Assembly: GCF_023898315.1 (NCBI RefSeq)
Contig: NC_064616.1
Location: forward strand, 534,583,102-534,647,101
Direction: 5' to 3'
DNA from: Schistocerca nitens
Taxonomy: Eukaryota; Arthropoda; Insecta; Orthoptera; Acrididae
DNA: 64,000 nt
Part shown: piece by piece, positions 19,876 to 31,789 of the stretch
How positions within the stretch are numbered: the stretch's first letter is position 1
Layout: every line of letters begins with the position of its first letter
Notes under the pieces: model-generated
The model's input: only the letters and a program-made list of their open reading frames with translations
The model's database searches: none
Told to the model about the DNA's origin: nothing
Made by a program: the position numbers and the translations under genes

Positions 19876-22640
19876 GTATTTTTTTTTGTCTTAAGTTGTA
19901 TTATAGATAAAATATTAGATTCTCTGTTGAATAAATGATACTAACAGGTATGAAATGCCTAAGATGTGAAAATCGTGGAAGAAAAAACTACCGTAGAAAC
20001 GCACAGTGTATATTTGGTTTTCTGCTCAATTTCATTCACTCTTACCCATGCAAAGAGGCATTAACAAAAAAAATTCTCACGCAGCACAACGGCACACAAC
20101 ATGTTGACAACACAACACACGTTACCGCGAACTCAGTAACTCGTGAAAGTAGCCACATGAAGATAGACACAGCGTCCCGAAATCATCATGGCTTGAGTAA
20201 AAAGAAACAAATCTAGAGGCCTACATCTGAATTGTCTCGATGTCTTCCATTAATCCGACCGGCGGGGTTTCAAAAATATTCGGACACTACTCGAGAATGG
20301 GTTGTATCAGTTTGTCTATATGACAGAGATAAAATTTGGCGTCGAACGTGGTGCGATGTATAACATAATCGCTACCGGGCTTGGACTCAATATATCACAT
20401 ATTGCTCACACAAAAACACTGTAAAGCTGATATTCATGCAAAGAAGCGTGTTAAATGCCATATACTTCGCTTTGCCTGCAAAAATTTTATATTCTGTTTC
20501 TGAAATACTTGAGAATGTGAGACCGTTCTCCGGGAACAAAATGTCTGATGTAGTTCATGTATCTGGGATTATCAGATCCCTTATGTTAAAAAGTCTTCTG
20601 CCATGTTCCAGCATTTGATTCTGCTCGACAAAATGCTACTTTAGAAAGCATTGGAAGAATAGTTGATTCTGTCTTCAGCAACCAGCTCAATTGGGAACAC
20701 AGTTTTCAAGACAAGCTTCACATTACATGTGAATCACACAACAGGAGGAATGGCAGCAGCTGTCGTAAACTTGTAAACTATTTACGACCGATGCTGCCCT
20801 ACCACCCAGCCGGAATCTCATTAATACGGTCGTGAAGCACGCTGTTCCTGATAGAAACAAATCTGGAGACATGTAGTCGAGAGATTGAAGAGCGCTAATG
20901 ATTTTGAGCGAAGAAACGAGAAGAGAACTGGGACTCTTAGAGAAGAGGGAGGGAGTGGTGAACGGGAAAAAAATATTTGACCAGAAATCAAACAGAACGA
21001 GCATACTTGGGAGATTTTCTTGGTTCAGCTAAATAATTTTTTGGCTAGTCTTCAACCATTCAAAGCAGTAGCATATTTATATGTTCCTCAAAATGACATT
21101 ATAACGTACACGACGACGCGAATATAAATTCTCCCATGAGTGTGCCACCACCAGGTATAATACTAAAGCGATCGATTTAGACAAGTGATACATGTAAAGA
21201 GTATCGCGGGTTATTGGAAGAAGTGAGAATTTTCTTTCAAATTAAGAGGAAAGATTTTAGATATGCATCGAATGACCTCTGCGTGATGATAAACCCCACA
21301 TTGTCTCAATGTTATCATAGCTTTCCCGGAATCAAGTTATCCTTTACTAATAAAATAATATTGAAACTTTAAGTATTGGAGTGGTTATTTTTGTTACCCG
21401 CACGCTCGACGTCAGGTTTTGTGATGACTATAGTGGCAGCCCCACTTCGGGCACCTATCGTACATTATTGCTCCTTGTTGGCCCCATGATAGCAAAACAG
21501 CTATGTAGTAACCTCCCTCTCATATCACCCATGTTTTAATGACTGCCACGCACCAGTCCATTGAAAGTAACGCAACAATGATTTGATCTATTGGACAGGG
21601 AACAGATAAAGTGGAAGAGAATCAGCTAATAGAGTATAACGTAAATTAAAGGAAAAATGCAGTATTAATTTTTATTTTCAATGAAAAAAGAAATTAAATA
21701 ATTCCGCCATACTTCTTGGAGTGTCTGATTTAGGTGGATGCTTATTTGTGTCTTAATTATTCGATGTGGGTCCCTAAATATAAGTGCTTGTCTGCTTTCC
21801 AAATGCTCGTGAAGCAGCTGAGTCATGTGTTCGATGGCAAGAAAGGAGTTCCTCCGTTGACCTCGCGGGACTGTAGTTTTGGCTGTGATCGTAAACATAT
21901 GAGGCACTCAGCCACCGGCCACTTGGTGTCACATGGTTCCGTTGAGGATCATTCCTTGGCGACGATGAATGGAGACATCATTTTGGACCACTAGGCGACG
22001 GAAGACTAAGTAGATCAGCGATCAGTGTCATTTGATAGATCATTTATTGTGTGTGCAGCCCTCTCCTTATTCAGTCTCGTGTACCTGTGCAATCAATTTT
22101 ATAGAAGAGGTGTCATCTGTTTATCCTTTAACCATTTGAGTACTAGTGGTTTCTGCCTCAAAGCAACATTTATTAATTTTTTTTCTCAAGTACCTGTGCC
22201 TTTCGCATGAAACTACTAATTGTATTGTAATACAGAGATATCTAGTGGAACAATGAGGTACTTTAACGAATGCAGTGGATTGTAGCAGTCACTTACAACA
22301 TTCAAAGCAACAGTCGGCGTGGAGAAGTGGACGTAGGAGATTATAGCATGTAGATTTTTTATAGTGATCATATTGAGAATATCAATGACAGTGAAAGTAA
22401 GTACTTGTATATCAAAAGTTGTTGAAACGTACATTTCAGTTTTTACTACTGCTTTTATGAGTGGTTTCTACATGAACCCACTACAACACTATTTACTCTT
22501 GACATAAATTTATTAAATTTTAGACCCATTTTGGCTTGTTGGTTAGCACTATGATTTGTTTTAGACATTATGAGAGTAGATATACTGGGCTGCTTCTGGG
22601 GTACTGAGCTTGAACCTTGATCCCGGGAACAACTGCGTTA
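19876..22640. other. Long stretch without recognisable feature
   Basis: Only short, unconvincing frames occur, such as 20723-21004 on the minus strand and an overlapping pair at 21665-21994. No SINE boxes, LINE motifs or inverted transposon ends were found on reading both strands. Confidence 0.4.
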
Positions 22641-22643
22641 ATC

Positions 22644-22723
22644 GGACTCTTATGTAATTGGGCCCTTGTGTAATTGGACTCTTATGTAATTGGGCCCTTG
22701 TGTAATTGGGCTCTTATGTAACT
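22644..22723. repeat. 16-bp minisatellite, five units
   Basis: Five consecutive 16-mers: ggactcttatgtaatt, gggcccttgtgtaatt, then the first two again exactly, then gggctcttatgtaact. The alternation shows a 32-bp higher-order unit duplicated once. Confidence 0.9.
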
Positions 22724-23728
22724 GCGCTCACTGTTTCGACCCTCTCTGTCCCTCCACCCTCTTCACGTCAAGTGCTTGGTGGTTACTGCGCTTTTTCGGC
22801 CAATGGGTTGAGTGCTAGAGGGCTCCTCTGCCCATACTATCGATTGTGCAAGTACTGCCAGCCACATTTGACCACCAGTATTGCCAGCAGAAATAAGCCA
22901 GTAAGTATTTGCAAATATTAGTATTTGTCAAAAATACTGATTAGCATCCAACTGTAATGTTGCTTCCAGTTGCACAATGTTAGAGCGTGGAGCAGTAGCA
23001 GAAATTAATTTCTTCGAAAGATTCGACGATAAAGCAGTCATTTCTCACTGCCTGTACGTCATGTGTTAAATTAACGAGACACTTGCAATGAGCAGGGAAG
23101 ATTTTGACAAGTTTGTTTGTTGTAAACCTCTAACAGAGAAATGTACTCACAGCTTTCTACATCAAGACTGGACGGGTGTCATAGCACAGGTGCGCATGAC
23201 TGTAGACATTCAGATTATTGTTCAGATAATAATGTCTATGCAGCAGAATGGCAAGAAGATGCATTACATTGTTGAGTCTACCCACACATCGTGCTGCGTG
23301 TGTTGGAGTTCTACACCTTCCTAAAATGCCATCCAGTCTCTCAGCACGCAAGAAGTGTAAGGAATTGCTGGAAGTGTTCATTCACCGATAATTATTGTTT
23401 TATGTTTGTACGACGCTATACATAATGTTTTATTTTTGTTGTTGTTGATACTATTACAGTGCTAGTGGAGTTGTTCACAGCAGTTTATAAAGATTGTGAA
23501 GCTGTTATCTGCTGAGAGAAAACCATTACTTGGGGATTTTTTTTAATATCCATACACAGCACTCATTTCATTTGTGCTTTGACAATGTCGTTGAATATCG
23601 ATGAAGATGTCAACCGTAAGTATTTGTAGAAAAGCGTATCATTCTCACATGGCACTGCCTTCATTCAATGTTTTTTTTATTATTTTTGCTCACGCACGAA
23701 GTGATGACGATGATGTGCAGGCGAGTTC
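22724..23728. other. No recognisable feature
   Basis: Short frames only, up to 78 residues; no motif or repeat identified. Confidence 0.4.
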
Positions 23729-23730
23729 TA

Positions 23731-24884
23731 CACTCCTGGAAATTGAAATAAGAACACCGTGAATTCATTGTCCCAGGAAAGGGAAACGCTTCATCCAGTC
23801 CCAAACATGCTCAATGGGGGACAGATCCGGAGATCTTGCTGGCCAGGGTAGTTGACTTACACCTTCTAGAGCACGTTGGGTGGCACGGGATACATGCGGA
23901 CGTGCATTGTCCTGTTGGAACAGCAAGTTCCCTTGCCGGTCTAGGAATGGTAGAACGATGGGTTCGATGACGGTTTGGATGTACCGTGCACTATTCAGTG
24001 TCCCCTCGACGATCACCGGTGGTGTACGGCCAGTGTAGGAGATCGCTCCCCACACCATGATGCCGGGTGTTGGCCCTGTGTGCCTCGGTCGTATGCAGTC
24101 CTGATTGTGGCGCTCACCTGCACGGCGCCAAACACGCATACGACCATCATTGGCACCAAGGCAGAAGCGACTCTCATCGCTGAAGACGACACGTCTCCAT
24201 TCGTCCCTCCATTCACGCCTGTCGCGACACCACTGGAGGCGGGCTGCACGATGTTGGGGCGTGAGCGGAAGACGGCCTAACGGTGTGCGGGACCGTAGCC
24301 CAGCTTCATGGAGACGGTTGCGAATGGTCCTCGCCGATACCCCAGGAGCAACAGTGTCCCTAATTTGCTGGGAAGTGGCGGTGCGGTCCCCTACGGCACT
24401 GCGTAGGATCCTACGGTCTTGGCGTGCATCCGTGCGTCGCTGCGGTCCGGTCCCAGGTCGACGGGCACGTGCACCTTCCGCCGACCACTGGCGACAACAT
24501 CGATGTACTGTGGAGACCTCACGCCCCACGTGTTGAGCAATTCGGCGGTACGTCCACCCGGCCTCCCGCATGCCAACTATACGCCCTCGCTCAAAGTCCG
24601 TCAACTGCACATACGGTTCACGTCCACGCTGTCGCGGCATGCTACCAGTGTTAAAGACTGCGATGGAGCTCCGTATGCCACGGCAAACTGGCTGACACTG
24701 ACGGCGGCGGTGCACAAATGCTGCGCAGCTAGCGCCATTCGACGGCCAACACCGCGGTTCCTGGTGTGTCCGCTGTGCCGTGCGTGTGATCATTGCTTGT
24801 ACAGCCCTCTCGCAGTGTCCGGAGCAAGTATGGTGGGTCTGACACACCGGTGTCAATGTGTTCTTTTTTCCATTTCCAGGAGTG
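23731..24884 (-). mobile_element. Tc1-like element, young copy with a 268 bp internal deletion
   Basis: Inverted ends cactcctggaaattgaaata and cactcctggaaatggaaaaa, TA at 23729-23730 and 24885-24886. It is almost identical to the full element at 35789-37210 but lacks the segment equivalent to about 35846-36113. The deletion removes the last part of the transposase gene and part of the 3' untranslated sequence. Because of its high similarity to the full copy it must be a recent derivative; it retains both ends and could in principle be mobilised by an intact family member (inference). Confidence 0.95.
23765..24640 (-). pseudogene. Tc1-like transposase, C-terminally truncated
   Basis: The start chosen is the ATG at 24640 (MPRQRGREPYVQLTDFERGR), which begins the helix-turn-helix domain as in the full copy; an in-frame ATG at 24856 would add 72 residues without transposase character. 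The frame includes the N-terminal DNA-binding region, first catalytic Asp (VVFSDESRF), second Asp (QQDNARPH) and the Glu in SPIEHVWDWM. After KR it reads a few foreign residues (FPFLGQ) and stops, because of the internal deletion. About 291 residues against 340 in the intact protein, missing the C-terminal tail. Confidence 0.9.
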
Positions 24885-24886
24885 TA

Positions 24887-25606
24887 TTTGCAGGGGTGAG
24901 AAAGTGACTGAGGAAACTCGCTACTCTAGAAATTGTAATGAGGATATTTCCAGCAGTTATGGAATAAAAAAACACGCTGCCAGAGAACTTTCTTCCCACA
25001 GGCTGTGCTTGTGGAAATTGAAGTTGATTTTCGACCACGTAAGGATCAGATCAGTAAGCAATCGATAGTGATTGAGAATGCCGCGCTGCAGATTCACAAA
25101 GAAACCCGAGCGCCCTACACTTTCGAATGTGAAACAGTGTGTCGGGTGAATTTTTTTTTATTGGAATTTATTGTACGTGCGTAAAAAAAAGTGTTGCAAG
25201 GAACAGTATTAATGTCAAAATCCGTCTGTAAATTTCATCATCACCATCTTCATCACAGATCATGCCACAGATACACTTAAGTACGCCTTGTCTCTTCAAG
25301 CACTGTGAATAGGAATTCAGGTTTTGAGATTAAGACAGCGCTCTCCAGAGGCATAAATAAGTCTTCTATACGAGGGACCAACAAGCATCCCAGGCGAGCT
25401 TTTTCGTCTCGAGATACGACCAAGTAACTACCGCACCGAAAAATCCTCCCGATAAACAGAATCATGCTCTGTATTGTCATGAATATATATGCATTAAAAG
25501 TATGGGCCAATGTTTTCTGTGAGCATTATGGATCAATTCTCATAATACTAGAGTCATATGCAGCAGCGACCCTATTAACAAGACAGACTGATTTGACCTA
25601 TACTGA
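24887..25606. other. No recognisable feature
   Basis: AT-rich sequence between the Tc1 copy and the next SINE; a 77-residue minus-strand frame at 25277-25510 has no recognisable content. Confidence 0.4.
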
Positions 25607-25619
25607 CCGCACATATTTC

Positions 25620-25820
25620 AAAAATGGCTCAAATGGCTCTAAGCACTATGCGACTTAACTTCTGAGGTCATCAGTCGCCTAGAAATTACAACTAATTAAA
25701 CCTAACTAACCTAAGGACAGCACACACATCCATGCCCGAGGCAGGATTCGAACCTGCTACCGTAGCGGTAGCTCGATTCCAGACTGAAGCGCCTAGAACC
25801 GCACGGCCACTACGGCCGGC
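25620..25820 (-). mobile_element. tRNA-derived SINE (main family)
   Basis: Complete copy in reverse orientation, from the 3' end at 25620 to the head ccggc at 25820; B box seen as ggattcgaacctgc near 25743. Perfect direct repeats CGCACATATTTC at 25608-25619 and 25821-25832. Confidence 0.95.
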
Positions 25821-25832
25821 CGCACATATTTC

Positions 25833-26517
25833 TACGAAAAAAAAAACGTGCGTGTAATAAGGATGTTTTATTGGTCATCTTGTTTTTCTACATTCTACAC
25901 AATGAAGTCTAGTCGGCAGCAGTCCATGAATTTGACACCGACCATTCGCCTCATAGTACTTATAGCTAGCTTCACATTTAGAAACAACCACCACATTTTT
26001 AAACACTTGAAGTAGCAAATGAAATCTATGTGAGGTATCACACAATCGTTATATAATGCGGAAAAGGTAATAATCAACAGCACGCAGACACTACCGTCTA
26101 TTTGCATGTTTTTCATGAACATCAATTAGTATCTTACACACGTTTTCCGATTCTAGCTGAAAGTACATATAAAACACATCGGAGCAGTCTTCTTGAGCAG
26201 TAAATCCATAATCTTCAAGCGGGACCAGTGTGTGCCATTCTGAAGTAATGATTTGCTGTAGAACAGTTAGCATGTGTATTCTGTGAATATACCAGTGTGC
26301 TGCATTTAGCATTGTCACCAAGCTGCGGCAGTAACAATGATTTCAACCCATTAGGAGTTGTATCTGCATTAACAACACAAGTAGTACTTTCACTGCCTTC
26401 ACACAAGTCAGTGTGAGGGCAAATGCCCTACTGTAAGACAACTTAGCGTCAAGAAATGCGACGCCATTACTTATTGCTACTGTGGCAATAAACTGACTGC
26501 TGCGCTCATTGTGCACT
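25833..26517. other. No recognisable feature
   Basis: Two minus-strand frames of 76 residues (25895-26125, 26091-26321) overlap; neither has a motif I know. Confidence 0.35.
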
Positions 26518-26519
26518 TA

Positions 26520-27366
26520 CAGGGCTACAATTATTGAACTACATAAAATAAAATCGTCATAACTTCTGAACGGTTTGAGTTAGGACGTTCAAACTGCACG
26601 GTTGGCCGCGAGGGCATGATGGGAATTAGTATGCGGATGCATGGTTTGATTTAGCAACGAAGCCCACTTTCATTTGGATGGGTTCGTCAATAAGCAAAAT
26701 GGGTCATTTGGGGGACTGAGAATTCGCATTTCACGATCGAGAAGTCTCTTCACCCTCAACGGCTGACTGTGCGGTGTGCAATGTCCAATCACTGAATAAT
26801 CGGTGCGATATTCTTGATGGCACGGTGACTACCGAACGGTATGTGAAGATTTTGGAAGATGATTCATCCCCATTATCCAAAGTAACCCTACTTTCAACAA
26901 TATGAGGTTCATGCAAGACGGAGCTCGACCCCATTGAAGTAGGAGAGTGTTTGATGTCCTGGAGGACCGCTTTGGAGATCGGATTCTGGATCTGGGGTAC
27001 CCAGAGGCCACTGGCATGGGCCTCCATTGGCCGCCATATTCTCCGGATCTGTACACATGCGATTCCTTTTGGTGGGGCTATGTTAAAGACAAAGTGTACA
27101 GCAATAACCCCAAAACAATTGCTAAGCTGAAAACAGCCATTAAGGAGGTCATCGACAGCATCGATGTTCCGACACTTCAGCGAGTCACGCAGAATTTTGC
27201 TATTCGTCTGCGCCACACCATCGTCAATGATCCTAGGCGTATCAGACATGTCATAACCTATATCCGAATAACTGTAGTGACGTTTACATGTTGAATAAAG
27301 TGTGCGCACGCCGTAGTTTGTAATTAATTTACGTTTCTTTCATATAATTCAGTAATTACCACCCAA
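26520..27366 (+). mobile_element. Mariner-superfamily element (copy 2)
   Basis: The left end cagggctacaattattgaac follows TA at 26518-26519; the right end is its diverged inverse (ttcagtaattaccacccaa) before TA at 27367-27368. Same family as 12968-13768, and the plus strand aligns with it almost throughout. The transposase is broken by frameshifts, but the back half is open. Confidence 0.85.
26640..27294 (+). pseudogene. Mariner-superfamily transposase remnant
   Basis: The catalytic half can be followed on the plus strand. A 'HFHLDG'-like stretch near 26668 is followed by damaged sequence, then the second-Asp motif QDGA(R)P at about 26917-26935 in another frame. The frame from 26947 to 27294 (115 residues) runs from VLEDRFGDRILDLGYPEATG through SPDL and CDSFWWGYVKDKVYSNNPKT to QNFAIRLRHTIVNDPRR and a stop. 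The Asp in CDSFWWG is the likely third catalytic acid of this type. Frameshifts exclude function. Confidence 0.7.
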
Positions 27367-27368
27367 TA

Positions 27369-27799
27369 TATTTGTATGGCAAAGATATTCTATAAATATG
27401 ATTTAGCCGTTGCAACACTCCTACCGAAAAATCTACATAAGCAGCTAACCGCAGTTCGGTGGCTCAATCATGTGAGTTACTGAACTTCCACAAGTCATAT
27501 TGAAGCGTTTAACTACACCCCCCCCCCACCCCCCAGCTAGAAGGCAGTCATGAAAGTGTTAAGTGCTGATGGAGATAAACATAGTCAGAAAAAAGAGATA
27601 GCTCCTCCCTTACAGGTATGGTAAAATCAGTACCTGACACACAAAAAATACTGCTGTTCACCATTACATACAATCTAAACAGCAGTACATGTAAACGCAA
27701 CAGTATCGACATGTTTTAAACTGCTAGTTCTTTCCATTAGTGGTATTCTAAAACATCAAATAAAGTGACGCCAAAGTAATACTTTCCAGAGACGGCCGT
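27369..27799. other. No gene; contains a short C-tract
   Basis: A run of C interrupted by single A lies at about 27518-27535. Otherwise unassigned AT-rich sequence. Confidence 0.4.
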
Positions 27800-27809
27800 G
27801 TGATAACTA

Positions 27810-30800
27810 TTATTATTATGTAGTAGCAGGTCCATGTCTACGTACGGAGAATTTCTGATTCCACTGTTTCCTGTCTTCAACTTCTTCCTTCAGTCTGTTG
27901 CATCTCCTTCCATAGTTCATGTCGTCCAGATGTTGAATTATTCTTATTCCTCGTCCTGCGTTTCCTCTGAGTTTCCCTACGATGACGTCATGTATGAGTC
28001 CCTCGAGTCTAAGTACATGTCCAATCCAGTTGACCTTTCTCTGAGGAATTATACGTAGAATACTTCTCTTCTCTCCTACTCTTCGCGGTACATCGTCATT
28101 TTTTATGCGATCTGTCCTGTTGATCTTTTCCATTCTCCTCCAGCACCACATTTCAAAGCTCTCTAAGAATTTTTTTCTCCTTCTTTCTCATGGTCCATGT
28201 CTCTGCTCCATACAGTGCAATGCTCCAAATGTAACACTTTATCAGTTGTTTCCTCAATGCCAAACTCAACTTGCTGGTCAGCAGAGTCCTGTTCTTGTTG
28301 AAAGCAGCTTTGGCCATGGCGATTCTTACTCGGATTTCATTGGTGCAGTGGGCATCCTTTGTGATGTAACTTCCCAGGTACTCGAACTGACTCACATTTT
28401 CCAGTCTCCGATTGTCAACAGTTATCTTCAAGTGTTTCTCACGTTTTGATATGCGCATCACTTTTGATTTTTCGATGTTGATTTCCATGCCGTATTTTCT
28501 TCCCGTTTCCACTAAATTGTTCATCATGTGTTGCAGCTGTCTCTGATTTTTGGCGAGCACTACCAGGTCGTCTGCGTACTTGATGCTGTTGATGAGACGT
28601 CCTCCTAGTTTGAAGTTTCCGCATCCTTTCAGCGCTTCTCTCGCCAGCATTTCTCCATACAGTTTGAAGAGACTTGGCGACAGACAACATCCTTTTCTCA
28701 CTCCCCTTCCTATTTCCACACTGTTCGTTTCTCCATAGTTCAGTCGTACCTTTACCCTTTGTCCCAGGTACAAGTTCCTTATAAGTCTCCGATCTCTCCA
28801 GTTGGTTCCTATTTCCTTAAGGATGTTCATCAATATTCAAATTGACTATGTCAAAGGCCTTCTGCCAGTCTATAAAACAAGCGCAAACTTCTTCGTTAAC
28901 GGCCAAAACTCACTCTGACAATATCCTCATAATGCCAATGGCGTCTCTGGTCTCTTTTCCTTTACTGAAGCCAAACTGGTCTTCTCCAATCACTTCTTCA
29001 ATTTTGTTTCCCAACCGTCTATTTAGTATTCTTGTAATGATCTTTGCCACATGCGATATCAGACTAATTGTTCTATAATCAGTACACTTCTTGGCTTGCT
29101 TTTTGTTCTCAAGAGTAACCATTGTGACGTCCCAAAAGTCTTCAGACCATTCTCCAGTTTCATAGATTTTGTTTATTAGTTGTGTCAGAACTTTCAAACT
29201 TTCATTTCCAATTTCTTTAAGGTAATCCACTGGTATGTCGTCATCCCCTGTAGCTTTCCTACTCTTCATTCCTTTATCGTCTTCTCTACTGGGCCCTTTT
29301 CCATCTTCGTCAATAGCTTCCTCTGGCTCTATGTCTATGTCATCTGGACGATGTTCTGTATAATATAGTTACCTTATATATTCTTCCCATGTTTTCTGCA
29401 CTTCCACTTTTTCAGTAACCACTTGTCCTCTAGAACCTTCTATTCCGAACGTCCTTAAACTTTTGTTCTCTCCTTCTCCCAGTTCCTTCGTTTTCTGGTT
29501 CATGAGATCGTACCTTCCTCTTCTTTATAGTTCTTCTACTTCGGCACACATTTCTTCTAAGTACTTTTCCTTCGCTTTGTCTGTTTCCCTCCTCAAGGCG
29601 TTGTTAAGTCTTCTGTATTCTTCTTCGTTAACATTTTTACACTTCCTCCTTTCCTCCATCTTCTCCAGCATCTCATTGGTGATCCAGGGTTTCTCGCTCT
29701 CTTTGTTTCCCTCCCAACTTCACTCTTCAGAGTATTTAACAAAAGCATTTTAACATCTTGCGACAGATCTTCCGCACTTGCACTTGTATTTTTGTGTCTC
29801 ACTTCGTTAAATTTTTTCTCTAACGATTCTCTTATTGCGACTTCATTCTCTCTTAGCTTTTTCATGTCCCATCTCTGTTTTCTCCTCCCATGCTGTCGGA
29901 TCTTCTTCAGCCTTGTGCTGATATCTGCAACCAAAAGGTTGTGATCCGAGTCGATGTCGGCAGTCGGCATAGTCTTGGCGTCCTTCACACTGCCCCTAAA
30001 CCTCTGTTTGACGAGTATGTAGTCTATCTAATATCTGTTCATGTCTCCTGGGCTCTTCCATGTGTACAGTTGACTCTTCCTTTTCTTGAACCAAGTGTTC
30101 ATCACAACTAAATTATTTCGGTGACAGAATTCCACTAGCATTCCTCCTCTGTTGTTTCTTTTTCCTAATCCATATTGTCAAAGAATGCTTGCTTCATTGC
30201 CTTGTCCAACCACACTATTTCAGTCACCCATGATTATGGTATTTACTTTTCCTGTTCCTTCAGACTGAATGATGTCTTTTATTTCATCATACATATTCTC
30301 CGCTTCTTCGTCATCGTGATCTGATGTTGGCATGTACACTTGGACTATTAGAATGTCTACTGGTTTTGCATTTATTTTCACAAACATTAAACGGTCACTA
30401 TGACACACGACTTTATTCACACTTTGCACTAATTCATTTCCCATCACTATTGCTACGCCACGTTCAAAACTTTTACCACCAGAATAAAATATTGTGTAAT
30501 TACCTCATACTATTTCACCACTATCTGTCCACCTCACTTCACTTAAACCCATTATGTTCACTTCACATTTGTCCATTTCTCTCTTCAGATTTTTCAGTTT
30601 TCCTGCTCTTTGAAGTGTTCTCACTTTCCATGTCCCAATCCTGAAATTAAAATATTGATCTCTTTTGATGACACCACCTCAAATACTCCCCACTCGGAGA
30701 TCCGAACGGGGGAGTAGTTTTTCTCCGGAATAATTTACTCCAGGAAACGCCATCATTTCCTCCGTCTTCCAACGTTCAGGAAATATAATAATGTGGTAGT

Positions 30801-31172
30801 CTTTCCATTTCCTTTCCACATCGCAGTATCATGGCCGAAGAACCAGACTATGGTTGGTTTCACTCATGAGTCTTCGATCTTGATCCATCTGAAGCATCAT
30901 TGGCTCTGTGCATCAATTCGATACTGGTGACCACTGCTGCCCGGTACCAGAGGAAGTATAGGATTGGGAAAAGAAAGACTCCTATCCCTCGAAACCTAAT
31001 AGCGTCAGGGTTGGAAAAAACAAAGAGTTGGCCGAGGATGGCCAGACAGGAAAGATAAAAGTGAAGAGCCTGGCATAAGTAAGTGGAAGCTATGCCAGGA
31101 CTCAGCTCGGGGCCCCGTGGTTGCCAGCCACGTACTCACTAGGTGCGAGTCCCCTGGGGAACTATATGTAGA
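27810..31172 (-). mobile_element. Near full-length RTE-type LINE
   Basis: Perfect direct repeats GTGATAACTA at 27800-27809 and 31173-31182 define a 3363 bp insertion. In minus direction it has a 5' region of about 500 bp (31172-30660), an apurinic-endonuclease domain, a reverse transcriptase and a 3' end with TAA/TTA triplet repeats at about 27810-27818. This structure and length agree with RTE-type non-LTR elements. The coding part is interrupted by several stops and shifts, so the copy is inactive, but it is by far the most complete LINE in the window. Confidence 0.88.
27816..30660 (-). pseudogene. Endonuclease/reverse-transcriptase polyprotein of the RTE-type LINE
   Basis: Domains in order along the minus strand: endonuclease N-terminus at about 30650-30520 (LKREMDKCEVNIMGLSEVRW); IIMGDWN at about 30222-30240; endonuclease end DIDSDHNLLVADI at about 29910-29955; reverse transcriptase from KSRKATGDDDIPVDYLKEIG (29269) through DYRTISLISHVAKIITRILN, GRGVRKGCCLSPSLFKLYGE, the YADD catalytic motif at 28567-28578, and the C-terminal cysteine/tryptophan-containing tail (MWCWRRMEKINRTDR at 28151). 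An H-box-type GHVL is present (NWIGHVLRLEG). At least three stops and several shifts split the frame. Confidence 0.85.
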
Positions 31173-31278
31173 GTGATAACTACATGTAGAGTTGGGAAAC
31201 CATACAATTACAGCGGGAGACTTCCGAAAAGAAAAGGTCTATAATGACAGCAAGTGTACGTACTAGCAGGAACCCACT

Positions 31279-31572
31279 TTGAACCACTTAATGTATGCTA
31301 GTTATGTGACCAAAGTGGCAGTAGATCGCAGACTGGGCTGGCAACCAACTGTCTACAGATTCTACAAGGAATTATGGGTCAATTTACCGGAGCTAGCGCG
31401 GCAAGCACCCTATCCCTCATTGGAGGAAGCAAGTGCTCAGCTGTATGACACCTGCTGCTTATCAGTGGATGCAACTATATATGATGTAAATGTGCCACAT
31501 ATTGCCATGGAGTTAAATTCACATTTAAGTACATTTGTATATCCAGAAATATGTAAGATCTTAAAAGAATAA
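31279..31572 (+). CDS. Open frame of unknown function, 97 residues, beside the Polinton remnant
   Basis: ATG at 31279 and stop at 31570-31572. The product (starts MNHLMYASYVTKVAVDRRLG, ends YPEICKILKE) is well composed with no low-complexity, which is unusual here. It lies on the same strand as, and 220 bp before, the Polinton packaging ATPase remnant, so it may be another Polinton gene fragment. I do not recognise the family. No membrane segment. Confidence 0.35.
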   Translation: MNHLMYASYVTKVAVDRRLGWQPTVYRFYKELWVNLPELARQAPYPSLEEASAQLYDTCCLSVDATIYDVNVPHIAMELNSHLSTFVYPEICKILKE

Positions 31573-31789
31573 AAATACAGCAAGTAAATCACATGTTTGT
31601 TAATAAGCACCTACAGAAACCGTAGTACGTTAACGTAAATGTGTAGTCGTCGTCATGGCCTTGTAGACTAAGCACCACCATAATAAGTTGCTTCTATTAA
31701 TAGACTAGCCCTGTAGTCATGCTGGGAACCTGAGGAGGGATAAGAAGAAGAATAGATAGTTATTTCCTGATGACGTACATTCTTTAATA

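Noticed and set aside
22644-22723. CRISPR-like repeat
   Set aside because: Contiguous 16-mers without spacers, in an insect genome; a minisatellite.
23975-24907. Long plus-strand frames (up to 162 residues) over the Tc1 copy, and their equals at 36406-37275
   Set aside because: They are antisense to a clear transposase and exist in both copies only because the GC-rich coding strand leaves few stops.
27834-30644. Leucine/serine-rich plus-strand frames suggesting membrane proteins
   Set aside because: Antisense of the RTE-type LINE coding strand.
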